DNA of 33,599 nt from Rikenellaceae bacterium (GTDB lineage: Bacteria > Bacteroidota > Bacteroidia > Bacteroidales > UBA932): the NCBI GenBank assembly GCA_900769145.1, contig CAAGFN010000032.1, forward strand, positions 1-33,599, read 5' to 3'. Below are positions 1 through 8,033 of this stretch, piece by piece (within the stretch, counting starts at the first letter, position 1; the number at the start of each line of letters is the position of its first letter). Below the pieces are notes generated by a model. The model was not told the origin of the DNA, made no database searches, and saw only the letters and a list, made by a program, of their open reading frames with translations. Made by a program: the position numbers and the translations under genes.

Positions 1-683
1 GGGCTGTATGTGCCAGGCTTGCGTCGGAGGGACGCCATATCATAATCAACTATGTATCGAACGATGCCGCTGCACGGGAGACTCTGGCCTTGGTCGAGTC
101 AGCTGGTGGTTCGGGGGAACTCCTGAAGTTCGATGTCAGCGATATTGATGCGACAGTGGCGGCACTGAAGGCGTGGCAGGAGGCTCACCCGGAGGAATAC
201 ATTGATGTACTTGTGAACAATGCGGGAATCCGCCGGGACAATCTCCTTCTCTGGATGGAGGCGGATGACTGGTTCAGTGTGATGCGGACCAATCTGGACA
301 GTTTCTACAATGTCACCAGGCCTGTTCTTCAGCCTATGGTACTGCATAAATGCGGCAGGATTGTCAATGTGGCCTCGCTTTCTGGCCTGAAGGGACTGCC
401 CGGCCAGACCAATTATTCCGCTGCCAAGGGCGGTCTCATCGCCGCTACCAAGGCATTGGCACAGGAGGTGGCCGCAAGGCGGATTACCGTCAATGCTGTG
501 GCTCCGGGCTTTGTCCGTACCGAAATGGTGGAGGGGCTGGATGAGGCTGAATTGAAGAAGACTATCCCTGCCAAACGTTTCGGAGAACCGGAGGAGGTGG
601 CGGAGCTCGTGGCCTTTCTCGTCTCCGACAAGGCCGCCTACATCACCGGCCAGGTTATTTCCATCAATGGCGGCATATATTGA
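1..683 (+). CDS. fabG: 3-oxoacyl-ACP reductase FabG-type SDR (5' truncated by window edge)
   Basis: NADPH-dependent short-chain dehydrogenase/reductase that would reduce a 3-ketoacyl-ACP to the 3-hydroxy form. The reading frame is already open at base 3 and reads ...ARLASEGRHIIINYVSND, so the start and most of the N-terminal nucleotide-binding glycine motif are off the edge. Visible hallmarks are the NNAG motif (residues LVNNAGIRRD), a catalytic Ser in NVASLSG, and YxxxK with Tyr at 414-416 and Lys at 426-428. PGFVRT and the C-terminal GQVISINGG complete the SDR fold. The stop is TGA at 681-683. The stretch SLSGLKGLPGQTNYSAAKGG and the RRDNLLLWME segment resemble, from memory, the FabG copies of aryl-polyene/flexirubin clusters more than housekeeping FabG; this is inference and the deciding neighbours are outside the window. 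The family call is firm and the pathway is not. Confidence 0.9.
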   Translation, partial: AVCARLASEGRHIIINYVSNDAAARETLALVESAGGSGELLKFDVSDIDATVAALKAWQEAHPEEYIDVLVNNAGIRRDNLLLWMEADDWFSVMRTNLDSFYNVTRPVLQPMVLHKCGRIVNVASLSGLKGLPGQTNYSAAKGGLIAATKALAQEVAARRITVNAVAPGFVRTEMVEGLDEAELKKTIPAKRFGEPEEVAELVAFLVSDKAAYITGQVISINGGIY

Positions 684-719
684 TGGGGCTGTCACGAAGT
701 GACTGGGGATACGAAGTCG

Positions 720-762
720 AAAGGCTGTCAAGAAGAACTTCTAGCTCTTCTTGACAGCCTTT
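720..762. terminator. Perfect 17-bp hairpin between convergent fabG and araC
   Basis: Bases 720-736 (AAAGGCTGTCAAGAAGA) are the exact reverse complement of 746-762, with a 9-nt loop. The right-hand arm encodes the last codons (KAVKK) of the minus-strand regulator, and its stop at 741-743 lies in the loop. A second, shorter hairpin (GTCAC-GAA-GTGAC, 691-703) precedes it. The position between converging genes suggests a bidirectional terminator. The T-tract is short on both strands, so efficiency is uncertain. Confidence 0.7.
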
Positions 763-1691
763 TCGCCGTACAACTGGTACTGCCGTGGCGAGCACCCCGT
801 AGCCGACTTGAAATACTTGCAGAAGAAAGAAGAATTAGGAAAATTCATCTTGTCGCTGACCTGCTGCACGGAATAATCATTGGACACCAGCAGCACCTTG
901 GCCTCCAGGATTACGCTGGCCTTGATAATGTCTCCCGGCTTCTTCCCGAGCGTCTCCGTGATAATCCTTGCGAAATACTTCGGTGAAAGGCAGCACTTTC
1001 CGGCATAGAAAGCCACAGACCTCTCAGTTCCGCAGTACTCGTGGACATCATTGAGGAACCGCATGGTAAGTTCCTTCTTCCTGGATATATTGGAATCCTC
1101 CACAGGTGCATCCACCTGGTCAGACATAGTGGATGCGAAAATCGCGCTGGCGAAATAGAAAAAGCCGATAGCGGCATCCTGGGCATATTTTTCCTTTATC
1201 CCGGAGCACTTCCACAACTTCTTGAACAGGGTGTAACTCTGCACAAAAGCCTCACTTACGCTTTCCGGATAATGCACTACGCCGAGGCCCGCATTCTTGA
1301 TAAGCCATTTGCGGACGATGTCCGCACTCTGCATAATTGCCTTTCCGAAATTTCTCTCGGAGATGGCACCGATAATGAACTTGCAGTCATCAGAGAAATG
1401 GATGTATTCCGCTATGGCTCCGGGCATACAGATGAGTCCGCTGTTCCTGGAGATATCGAAGTCTTCCTGATTGATTTTCACGTGGATGTTTCCATTCAGG
1501 CAAATAATGCAGAAAGCCATCATCAGTTTTGCCGGTGCTTCCTTTTTCTTCATCGCATCGGTACTCAAATCCTCGATATCCCTGTCAAGATTGTCATTCA
1601 GGACTACGATATCTCCAACCATAATCGCATTGTCGGAAACTTGGAAATTCCCGAACTTTATCCTGCGCACGGATTTATTTTCCTTATTCAT
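741..1691 (-). CDS. AraC-family transcriptional regulator
   Basis: 316-residue DNA-binding protein. The C-terminal ~110 residues (from about 205) form the double helix-turn-helix of the AraC/XylS family: RSVAFYAGKCCLSPKYFARI is the first HTH, and NDYSVQQVSDKMNFPNSSFFCKYFK followed by GCSPRQYQ is the second with its signature end. The N-terminal ~190 residues contain a beta-rich, cupin-like stretch typical of the effector or dimerisation half, but no specific ligand can be named. The ATG at 1691 is the first in-frame start and follows a ~120-nt leader from a good promoter. The gene converges on fabG and diverges from the DAP operon, so neither context proves its target. The product is cytoplasmic. 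The family is secure and the regulon unknown. Confidence 0.93.
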   Translation of the reverse strand: MNKENKSVRRIKFGNFQVSDNAIMVGDIVVLNDNLDRDIEDLSTDAMKKKEAPAKLMMAFCIICLNGNIHVKINQEDFDISRNSGLICMPGAIAEYIHFSDDCKFIIGAISERNFGKAIMQSADIVRKWLIKNAGLGVVHYPESVSEAFVQSYTLFKKLWKCSGIKEKYAQDAAIGFFYFASAIFASTMSDQVDAPVEDSNISRKKELTMRFLNDVHEYCGTERSVAFYAGKCCLSPKYFARIITETLGKKPGDIIKASVILEAKVLLVSNDYSVQQVSDKMNFPNSSFFCKYFKSATGCSPRQYQLYGEKAVKKS

Positions 1692-1817
1692 TTCATCAAA
1701 ATACTGTAAAGGCCAAAGTCAAACCTTAAAATTGCCGTCACATCCTGCAAGGTGTGCATTGTCCTCGCAGACGTGGCAGCAACAGTTTTCTTAAGCCAGT
1801 TCTAAGTTTTACGGCTT

Positions 1818-1848
1818 CAAATATATCATTAGTTTAACAAAAAACAAA
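1818..1848 (-). promoter_or_regulatory. Predicted Bacteroidota promoter for the araC-type gene
   Basis: On the minus strand the -7 box TATATTTG (1825 down to 1818) matches TAnnTTTG. A -33 box TTTG (1848 down to 1845) lies 19 bp upstream of it. This predicts transcription starting near 1811 and a leader of ~120 nt. Pattern match only. Confidence 0.6.
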
Positions 1849-1873
1849 CTTGGCAGCCTCAAATAGTGTATTT

Positions 1874-1897
1874 TTTGACCAATAATTCGTAATTTTG
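1874..1897 (+). promoter_or_regulatory. Possible promoter of the DAP operon
   Basis: TAATTTTG at 1890-1897 fits the TAnnTTTG -7 consensus, about 40 bases before the chosen ATG at 1939. The nearest TTTG (1874-1877) is only 12 bp upstream instead of ~19-21, so the -33 element is poor. The 1692-1938 gap otherwise holds only this and the divergent regulator promoter. Confidence 0.35.
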
Positions 1898-1938
1898 TCA
1901 TATATTGCCCTTTGTGGAAGTTGATTATTTTGAACCAA

Positions 1939-3027
1939 ATGAATATTCAGGATACCTTCAAAGAAATACTTTCGTCCGATTCCACCAGCGGAAGGGAAAG
2001 ATCTTTCGCCGAATTGGTGGAGGCATTGATCCGCCGCGAGTGTGGCCGCATCGGCTCTGTTCCGATTATCAGCAAGTTTGAAGTCGGAGACGGGACAATG
2101 AACCTTCTCTGCACCTGGGGCTGTAAAGAAGGAGAAATGCCTGAAGTCTGCCTATGCACCCATCTGGACACTGTCCCGCCATACATTCCGCCCGCTTTCC
2201 GGGAAATCAATGCCGGAGCGGAGCTGCCTGACGGGAAGACAGCCGTGGCTGACGACATCCTCATAACCGGGCGCGGCTCCTGCGATGCCAAGGGCCAGAT
2301 TATTTCAATGCTGGCCGCCTGCATTGAGCTCGCAGAGTCCGGATTTCCAGGCAGTTACGGACTGCTTCTCCTGGCCGGGGAGGAGACCGGCTCCTTCGGG
2401 GCAAAGGCCTGGACAAGGGACTGCCCGGGCGGGAACTGGATAATCGTCGGCGAGCCGACCGGCAACAGGATGGTCTCCGCTTCCAAGGGAACCAAGTCTT
2501 TCCGCATCACAATGCGGGGAAAGGCCTGCCACTCCGGTTATCCTCAATTGGGGCATAGTGCGGTATTGGACTTCAATGAATTCGTCAATGCGTTGAAAGC
2601 CAAGGAATTGCCAATTGACCCCGTACTTGGGGAAACTACCTGGAACATAGGCTGCCTGACTGCCGACAATCCGCAGAACATCCTCTGTCCGGAACTGTCT
2701 TTCAGACTGTATTTCAGGACTACGGCAGCCTCTGACGATATCGTGCAGGCACTTCCGGAGGAATGGAGAACAATGTTCCCCGGGATTAATGTGGAGGCTT
2801 TCGGAGGTGATACCCCCATGAAATACGATGTCCTGCCGGGCTATGATACCACACCTGTCTCCTTCGGCAGCGATACGCCGAGGCTGACTGGCTTCAGGCA
2901 CAGGGCGATGTGCGGCCCGGGCTCTATTTTTGTAGCCCACACCGACAGGGAATATGTCCTCATGAGTGAGCTCAGGAAGGCCATTGACCAGTATAAGAGA
3001 ATGATAACAAGCATTGTAGCACTATGA
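1939..3027 (+). CDS. dapE: M20-family metallo-deacylase, probable succinyl-diaminopimelate desuccinylase
   Basis: Zinc-dependent deacylase of the ArgE/DapE/CPG2 family, 362 residues from the ATG at 1939 (MNIQDTF). An in-frame TTG at 1912 would add nine atypical residues and I reject it. Metal ligands and catalytic residues are visible: H75 and D77 in THLDTVPP, D116 in GRGSCDAKG, E148-E149 in GEETGS, a further acidic residue in VGEPTGN, and H334 in FVAHTDRE. A central dimerisation-domain signature (KGTKSFRITMRGKACHSGYP) follows the catalytic half. ArgE and DapE cannot be separated by motif alone. Being first in an operon with lysC-dapB-dapA-dapD-aminotransferase-dapF makes the desuccinylase step, which releases LL-DAP from N-succinyl-LL-DAP, the best reading. 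It ends in an ATGA overlap with lysC, implying translational coupling. Confidence 0.8.
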   Translation: MNIQDTFKEILSSDSTSGRERSFAELVEALIRRECGRIGSVPIISKFEVGDGTMNLLCTWGCKEGEMPEVCLCTHLDTVPPYIPPAFREINAGAELPDGKTAVADDILITGRGSCDAKGQIISMLAACIELAESGFPGSYGLLLLAGEETGSFGAKAWTRDCPGGNWIIVGEPTGNRMVSASKGTKSFRITMRGKACHSGYPQLGHSAVLDFNEFVNALKAKELPIDPVLGETTWNIGCLTADNPQNILCPELSFRLYFRTTAASDDIVQALPEEWRTMFPGINVEAFGGDTPMKYDVLPGYDTTPVSFGSDTPRLTGFRHRAMCGPGSIFVAHTDREYVLMSELRKAIDQYKRMITSIVAL

Positions 3028-4370
3028 TAATAATGAAATTCGGCGGTACCTCCGTCCAGAATGGCGAGGCCATCCGCAGAGTCATCGGCATTGTCCGCGG
3101 GAGAATGCCTGAGAAGCCGCTTGTGGTGGTTTCCGCATTGTCAAAAGTTACCAGGCAGCTTTGCAGTATTGCCGAGGCTGCACAGGGCAGAAGGGAGGAA
3201 GAGTTCAGGGAACTTCTCTCAGCATTGAGAAAGAGGCATTGCGACCTTGCGGCTGAACTCCTTCCGGAAGGTTCGGCATTGCTCACGGACTGCATTGGGC
3301 GTATCGGGCAGCTTTGCGATGAACTTGAGGACTTCGTATATGGCGTTTACCGTATTGCGGAACTCTCTCCTAGAAGTTATGCCCGCATTGTATCGACGGG
3401 AGAACTGCTTTCTTCCGTGATAGTGTCGGCGGCAATGAATGCTGAGGGACTGTCCTGCCATTGGGCTGATGCGAGGAGAATGATGGTGACAGACTGCAAC
3501 TATATGTCTGCCGCTCCCGATCTTGAGGCTACCGAGGCAAATGTCAGGAGGGAATATCCCGCATTGTCCAAAGGAGCGTCCGTCGTCCTGACCCAGGGCT
3601 TCATAGCCTCGTCGGTCGAGGGCTTCCCTTCAGTGCTTGGTTTCGAAGGCTCGGACTATTCGGCTGCCATATTCGGAATGGCCCTGAACGCATCCAGAGT
3701 GGAGATTTGGACCGATGTGGACGGAATCCGCACCGCTGACCCGAGAATTGTTTCCAATACCGGAAGGATTGGCAGGCTTTCATACGACGAGGCTGCCGAG
3801 ATGGCCTCCCTCGGTGCCAGGGTACTTCATCCGCTTACTATCGAGCCTGCCAGGAAGAGGGGTATCCCGGTTGTAGTCCTCAATTCCGCAAACCCCGGGG
3901 GACAGGGTTCCGAAGTGTCTTTCAATGGGGAAGGTGCAGGGCCCAAGAGCATTGCCCTCAATGAGGAAGTGGAATTTCTCAGAATTACTTCCCCGAAAAT
4001 CAGCGGGGCAACCTCAATGATTTCAGACGTTTACGACATCCTCGCTTCTGAGGGCCTGGAAACCGGGCCTGGGACTGTCTCCGAATCATCGGCAAACATA
4101 GTGCTGGAAGTGGGGAAAAAGTCTTCTGACAATGCTGTAAGACGTCTCAGGGAGAAATATGAGGTCCAGGTCCTGACGGACAAGGCCCTCGTCTCCGTGG
4201 TAGGCTGTGATGTGGCGGTATCACACACGGTGCTCTCTGCACTGCTGAAGAAATCCGCTCCAGTCTATATGCTGTCAGCCAGTCCTGCATTGCTGAGTGT
4301 CAGCGTAGTGGTGGACAAGTCAGGGGCGAGGGACATCGTCTCGGCACTTCACGGCGAATTTTTCGGTTGA
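3024..4370 (+). CDS. lysC: Aspartate kinase, monofunctional LysC type
   Basis: Phosphorylates L-aspartate to aspartyl-phosphate, the committed step to lysine, DAP, threonine and methionine. The 448 residues match stand-alone LysC and carry no homoserine-dehydrogenase domain. KFGGTSV (residues 5-11) is the substrate/ATP signature, followed by VVVSALSKVT, RIVSTGELLSS and GFEGSDYSAAIFG, then VEIWTDVDGIRTADPR. The last ~150 residues hold two ACT-type segments (starting near FLRITSPKISG and ALVSVVGCDV), which in the family bind lysine for feedback inhibition. The chosen ATG at 3024 overlaps the upstream stop as ATGA; a second ATG at 3033 (MKFGGTS) is equally plausible. LGFEGSDYS has Phe where many homologues have Arg (LGRGGSD). 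asd is absent from the window. Confidence 0.95.
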   Translation: MIIMKFGGTSVQNGEAIRRVIGIVRGRMPEKPLVVVSALSKVTRQLCSIAEAAQGRREEEFRELLSALRKRHCDLAAELLPEGSALLTDCIGRIGQLCDELEDFVYGVYRIAELSPRSYARIVSTGELLSSVIVSAAMNAEGLSCHWADARRMMVTDCNYMSAAPDLEATEANVRREYPALSKGASVVLTQGFIASSVEGFPSVLGFEGSDYSAAIFGMALNASRVEIWTDVDGIRTADPRIVSNTGRIGRLSYDEAAEMASLGARVLHPLTIEPARKRGIPVVVLNSANPGGQGSEVSFNGEGAGPKSIALNEEVEFLRITSPKISGATSMISDVYDILASEGLETGPGTVSESSANIVLEVGKKSSDNAVRRLREKYEVQVLTDKALVSVVGCDVAVSHTVLSALLKKSAPVYMLSASPALLSVSVVVDKSGARDIVSALHGEFFG

Positions 4371-4396
4371 CCTTGGCCGAAAATTGACTATATTTG
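4367..4396 (+). promoter_or_regulatory. Internal operon promoter ahead of dapB
   Basis: TTG at 4367-4369 (inside the last two codons of lysC), a 19-bp spacer, and TATATTTG at 4389-4396 match the Bacteroidota -33/-7 consensus. Transcription would start near 4403, about 23 nt before the dapB ATG at 4426. This would let dapB onward be expressed independently of lysC. Confidence 0.7.
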
Positions 4397-4425
4397 TAGT
4401 TTGGACATTTAGATATAAAAATTAT

Positions 4426-5127
4426 ATGAAAGTTTTGATTAGCGGCTACGGCCGTATGGGGAAAATGGTTGAGGGAGTCCTCAAGGAGAGGGGAATAGAG
4501 TGTGCCGGGTGGAGCGAGGATATCACCTCCGTTGACAAGGCCCTCGCCGGTGAATGTGTCTGCGTGGACTTCACCGTCCCGGAAGCGTTCAGGGCAAACT
4601 ACAAGTTCATCGCTGAAAATTTCAAGGCTGCCGTCATAGGCACCACAGGATGGTATGATATCAAGGAGGAGGTCTCAGATTATTTCCGGAAATGCGGTAC
4701 TCCGATGATTTGGGCCTCCAACTATTCCGTTGGGGTCAATGTTCTCACGGCCGCAGTCGACATAGCTTCCAGGCTGCTTGCCAAGGCAGGCGGTTATGCC
4801 CCTTACTTAGTGGAAAAACATCATTGTCATAAACTTGACGCACCGAGCGGCACGGCCAAGACCCTGGCTGCCTGCGTGGATGCCAATATGGGACTGCATA
4901 CCGACGTAGCCTCTGTCCGTGTCGGTGAACTGGCCGGCATTCACACAGTCGGCTTCGAGGGAAGCTGCGACAGGCTTACATTCGAGCACGAGGCCTTCTC
5001 GAGACAGGGTTTCGCAGAGGGTGCTGTAGTCGCGGCCGGAATGGCGGACGGAATTGCGGAGAAAGCCGCTGCCGGTGAAAAAGTGGAACTGGTCAATGAC
5101 TTCAAGGATTTGTTTTTAGGATTATGA
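4426..5127 (+). CDS. dapB: 4-hydroxy-tetrahydrodipicolinate reductase
   Basis: Reduces 4-hydroxy-tetrahydrodipicolinate to tetrahydrodipicolinate with NAD(P)H. The gene encodes 233 residues from the ATG at 4426 (MKVLISGYGRMGKMVE). The longer frame from TTG at 4384 would run through the predicted -7 box and is rejected. The dinucleotide-binding GYGRMG is at residues 7-12, with GTTGWYD and ASNYSVGVN in the middle. The family signature EKHHCHKLDAPSGTA (130-144) carries the catalytic HH and the Lys of KxDAPSG. FEHEAFSRQGFAEGAV near the C-terminus is typical of the tetramerisation part. The product is slightly short for the family but has all motifs. It overlaps dapA by ATGA. Confidence 0.95.
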   Translation: MKVLISGYGRMGKMVEGVLKERGIECAGWSEDITSVDKALAGECVCVDFTVPEAFRANYKFIAENFKAAVIGTTGWYDIKEEVSDYFRKCGTPMIWASNYSVGVNVLTAAVDIASRLLAKAGGYAPYLVEKHHCHKLDAPSGTAKTLAACVDANMGLHTDVASVRVGELAGIHTVGFEGSCDRLTFEHEAFSRQGFAEGAVVAAGMADGIAEKAAAGEKVELVNDFKDLFLGL

Positions 5128-5999
5128 ATATGGAATACAAAGGTCTCGGAACGGCGCTCGTAACCCCGTTCAGGGACGGAAAAGTGGATTATGATGCCTT
5201 CAGGGTTCTTGTCAGGAGACAGGTTGAGGCCGGAGTTGACTTCCTGGTACCGCTCGGCTCCACTGCGGAGACTCCCTGCCTCGAGGATGAGGAGAAGGTC
5301 AATATATTGAAAATTACTAAAGAAGAAAGCAAGGGACTTCCAATCGTGGCCGGAGTCGGCTCCAATTCCCCTGCCGCCACAATCCGCAACATGAGGCTTC
5401 TCGACCCGTACGGGGCTGATGCCTATCTGGTGGTCGTGCCGTTCTACAACAAGCCTGAGCAGGAGGGTATCTATCAGTATTTCAAGACCATAGCCGAGGC
5501 TACCGACAGGGATGTGATTCTCTACAATGTTCCCGGACGTACCGGCACCAACATGAAGCCGGAAACTGTCCTCCGCCTGGCGCAGATTCCGAATATCCGG
5601 GCTGTAAAAGAGGCTTCCGGCAATGTTACCCAGATTATTGAGATCAGGAGGCAGGCCCCTGGGGGATTCACCGTCCTGAGCGGCAATGATGACCAGACCC
5701 TTCCTCTGATGGCTTCCGGCTGTGACGGCGTTATAAGCGTCGCATCAAACGTGGCACCTTCACAGATGAAAGCCCTCGTGGATGCTGCAGCCGGCCGTGA
5801 CATGGACAGGGCTGTGGCATTGAACAATGACCTCATGCCTCTCTATCATGCCTGCTTCGTGGAAAGCAATCCGATACCGGTCAAGGCCGCCCTCTCGATT
5901 ATGGGCTTCTGCAAGCCTGAGATGCGGCTTCCTCTCACCGAGGCTGTGCAATCTACCAAAGACCTCCTCGCTGGCATCGTCGGCAAGTATTCCAAATAG
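5124..5999 (+). CDS. dapA: 4-hydroxy-tetrahydrodipicolinate synthase
   Basis: Condenses pyruvate with aspartate semialdehyde. It is a class I aldolase-like (beta/alpha)8 barrel of 291 residues, the usual size. The Schiff-base lysine is K162 in IRAVKEASGN. The catalytic tyrosine Y134 and the substrate-binding Arg lie in LYNVPGRTG. The usual GTTGE motif reads GSTAE, so the first Thr of the Thr-Thr proton relay is Ser; this is a conservative change that should keep function. The ATG at 5124 overlaps the dapB stop (ATGA), and a second ATG at 5130 is possible. dapD follows after 7 nt. Confidence 0.95.
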   Translation: MNMEYKGLGTALVTPFRDGKVDYDAFRVLVRRQVEAGVDFLVPLGSTAETPCLEDEEKVNILKITKEESKGLPIVAGVGSNSPAATIRNMRLLDPYGADAYLVVVPFYNKPEQEGIYQYFKTIAEATDRDVILYNVPGRTGTNMKPETVLRLAQIPNIRAVKEASGNVTQIIEIRRQAPGGFTVLSGNDDQTLPLMASGCDGVISVASNVAPSQMKALVDAAAGRDMDRAVALNNDLMPLYHACFVESNPIPVKAALSIMGFCKPEMRLPLTEAVQSTKDLLAGIVGKYSK

Positions 6000-6006
6000 A
6001 AGAATT

Positions 6007-6786
6007 ATGTCACAGAATAGCGAAATGAATGAATTCCTTCAGGTCTGCGCTGACCTCGAGGCCGGAAAAATAAGGGTAGCGGAGAAAATTGACGGGGAAT
6101 GGAAGGTCAACTCCTGGATCAAGGAGATGATACTCACCGGCTTCCGTCTCGGCAAACTGACTGACATGTCGGAAGGCGGACTGTCCTTCATTGACAAGGA
6201 CACCATTCCTGCCAGACGTTTCACCGTGGAGGACAGGGTCCGCATTGTCCCGGGCGGCAGTTCGGTCAGGAGGGGAGCCTACCTGGCACCTTCAGTTATC
6301 ATGATGCCTCCTGCATACGTCAATATCGGAGCATACGTGGATGAGGGCTCAATGATTGATTCCCACGCACTTGTGGGTTCTTGCGCACAGGTCGGGAAGA
6401 ATGTCCACATTGCGGCCGCAGCCCAGATCGGCGGTGTGCTTGAGCCTGTCGGCGCATTGCCTGTAATCATTGAGGACAATGTCTTCATCGGTGGCAATTG
6501 CGGAGTATATGAAGGTGTCCTCGTGAAGGAGAGGGCAGTACTTGGCTCAGGCGTGATAATCAACAAATCTACAGCGCTTTACGATGCTGTGAATGGATGC
6601 TGGATACGTCCCGATGCGGATGGCCGCATGGTGGTCCCGGAGGGAGCTGTCGTAGTGGCCGGAAGCAGGCCTGTCACCAAGGGACCGGGAGCGGAGGCAG
6701 GCATTCATCTCTATACTCCTGTGATTGTAAAGTACAGGGACGGCAAAACAGATGCCTCCACCGTGCTTGAGGACCTGCTGAGATAG
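6007..6786 (+). CDS. dapD: Tetrahydrodipicolinate N-succinyltransferase
   Basis: Transfers succinyl from succinyl-CoA to tetrahydrodipicolinate, opening the succinylase branch. It has 259 residues from the ATG at 6007 (MSQNSEMNEF). The same frame is open upstream to 5827, but that part is out-of-frame dapA sequence. The N-terminal helical region (VRVAEKIDG-like RVAEKIDGEWKVNSWIKE) is DapD-specific. It is followed by a left-handed beta-helix of hexapeptide repeats containing YVNIGAYVDEGSMIDSHA, VGSCAQVGKNVHIA and IGGVLEPVGALPVIIEDN. That pattern separates it from the acetylating DapH. The product is a little shorter than the ~274 residues common elsewhere. The aminotransferase ATG follows the stop by 3 nt. 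Confidence 0.95.
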   Translation: MSQNSEMNEFLQVCADLEAGKIRVAEKIDGEWKVNSWIKEMILTGFRLGKLTDMSEGGLSFIDKDTIPARRFTVEDRVRIVPGGSSVRRGAYLAPSVIMMPPAYVNIGAYVDEGSMIDSHALVGSCAQVGKNVHIAAAAQIGGVLEPVGALPVIIEDNVFIGGNCGVYEGVLVKERAVLGSGVIINKSTALYDAVNGCWIRPDADGRMVVPEGAVVVAGSRPVTKGPGAEAGIHLYTPVIVKYRDGKTDASTVLEDLLR

Positions 6787-6789
6787 TAT

Positions 6790-7999
6790 ATGGATTACGG
6801 AAAATTCTTTTCAAAGGATACTGAAGCCTTCGTTGGCTCCCCGACAAGGGAGATTTTCAAGAAGGTGGATATAAACAGCATATATTCCCTGTCAGGGGGA
6901 TATCCTTCTCCCGATGCCCTGCCTGTGGAATCAATGGGCGAGACAATGCAGGATGTCCTGGCAAAGTATGGCCCCAAGGCATTCCAATACGGTGGAACTC
7001 AGGCAGGCGATTTCTGCCCGTTTCGGGGAACCGCTTGAGAGAGTTCAGATTACTACTTCATCGCAGCAGGGCATTGACGTATGCGCCAGGGTCTTCCTTG
7101 ACCCGGGTGATGTGGTATTGACCTCCAATCCGACATATCTGGGTGCTCTCCAGTCATTCAAGTCCTACCGGGCTGAAATGGTGGGCGTGGCCCGCAGAAC
7201 TGGCATTGAAGAGTTCAGGGCGGCCTACGAGGAGGCCATTGCCGATATCAAGTCTTCCGGGAAACGGCTGAAACTGATGTATATGATTCCGGATTTCCAG
7301 AATCCGTCAGGGGAGACATTGACATTGGAAGAGAGGAAGGTGCTTGCGCAGCTTGCTGAAAAACACGACTTCATCATTATTGAGGACTGCCCGTACAAGG
7401 AACTCAGATACGAAGGCGAGCCGGTGGATTCCATATATTCCATTGCTCCGGACAGGACCATCCACCTCGGATCATTCTCCAAGATAATGTGTCCTGGCCT
7501 GCGTCTCGGATGGATGTTCGGCCATCCTGACCTTCTGCATCAGGTATATCTGTGCAAACAGTCCCTGGACCTCTGCCCTCCTGTGTTCGACCAGTACCTT
7601 GCGGCTGAGTTCCTGACTTCCGGCCGGCTGGATGAGAATCTGAAGAAAAGCATTGTCTCATACAGGGAGAAGAGGGATATTATGCTCGAGGAACTGGAGA
7701 AGAATATGCCTGAGGGCGTGAGCTGGACCCATCCTGAGGGCGGTCTCTTCCTTTTCCTGACCTTGCCGGAGGGTTTCGATTCGATGGCATTTTACGACAC
7801 GGCCCTTTCTGCCGGAGTGGCATACGTGGCCGGCAATATGTTCTTCACCGATTTCGTTGAGGCTATTCACAAGGGCGGAAGCCGCAACGGGCTCAATACG
7901 ATGAGGCTGAACTTCTCGTTCATGACTCCTGAAAGGCTCAGGGAGGGCGTACGCCTTCTCTGCAGGATAGTCTCGGAAAAGCTTGACGCATCCCACTGA
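6790..7999 (+). pseudogene. PLP aminotransferase, probable DAP-pathway (DapC role), frameshifted
   Basis: Fold-type I aminotransferase of the MocR/2-aminoadipate (LysN) kind, placed where N-succinyl-2-amino-6-ketopimelate aminotransferase is needed. The N-terminal part reads in one frame from the ATG at 6790 (MDYGKFFSKDTEAF) through KAFQYGGTQ. The rest (VELRQAISARFGEP onward) is in the +1 frame to TGA at 7997-7999. Intact hallmarks include DFQNPSGETL, IIEDCPYKELRY, the PLP-binding Lys at 7481-7483 in LGSFSKIMCPG, GLRLGW and the C-terminal Arg in NTMRLNFSF. Family members have about eight residues between this Tyr and the Leu-Arg, and here 17 nt are missing. GGAACTCAGG at 6994-7003 would be the surviving copy of a repeat (see findings). 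Restoring 17 nt gives exactly 408 codons. The gene is broken as read; an assembly collapse is an equally good explanation. Confidence 0.82.
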
Positions 8000-8033
8000 T
8001 AACCACATTATTGTACCAAAACATTGATAACCG

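Noticed and set aside
99..731. 210-codon open frame on the minus strand opposite fabG
   Set aside because: It lies antisense to a gene with full SDR motifs, has no recognisable domain, and crosses the hairpin; it is a shadow frame.
1041..1709. 222-codon plus-strand frame opposite the AraC-type regulator
   Set aside because: The opposite strand encodes a clear two-HTH AraC protein; this frame has no motif or promoter.
4384..4425. TTG start giving a 14-residue N-terminal extension of DapB
   Set aside because: It would run through the predicted -7 box, and the conserved GYGRMG sits at residue 7 from the ATG at 4426, as expected.
5827..6006. 60-residue N-terminal extension of DapD
   Set aside because: It is out-of-frame dapA sequence; DapD homology begins after the ATG at 6007, 7 nt after the dapA stop.
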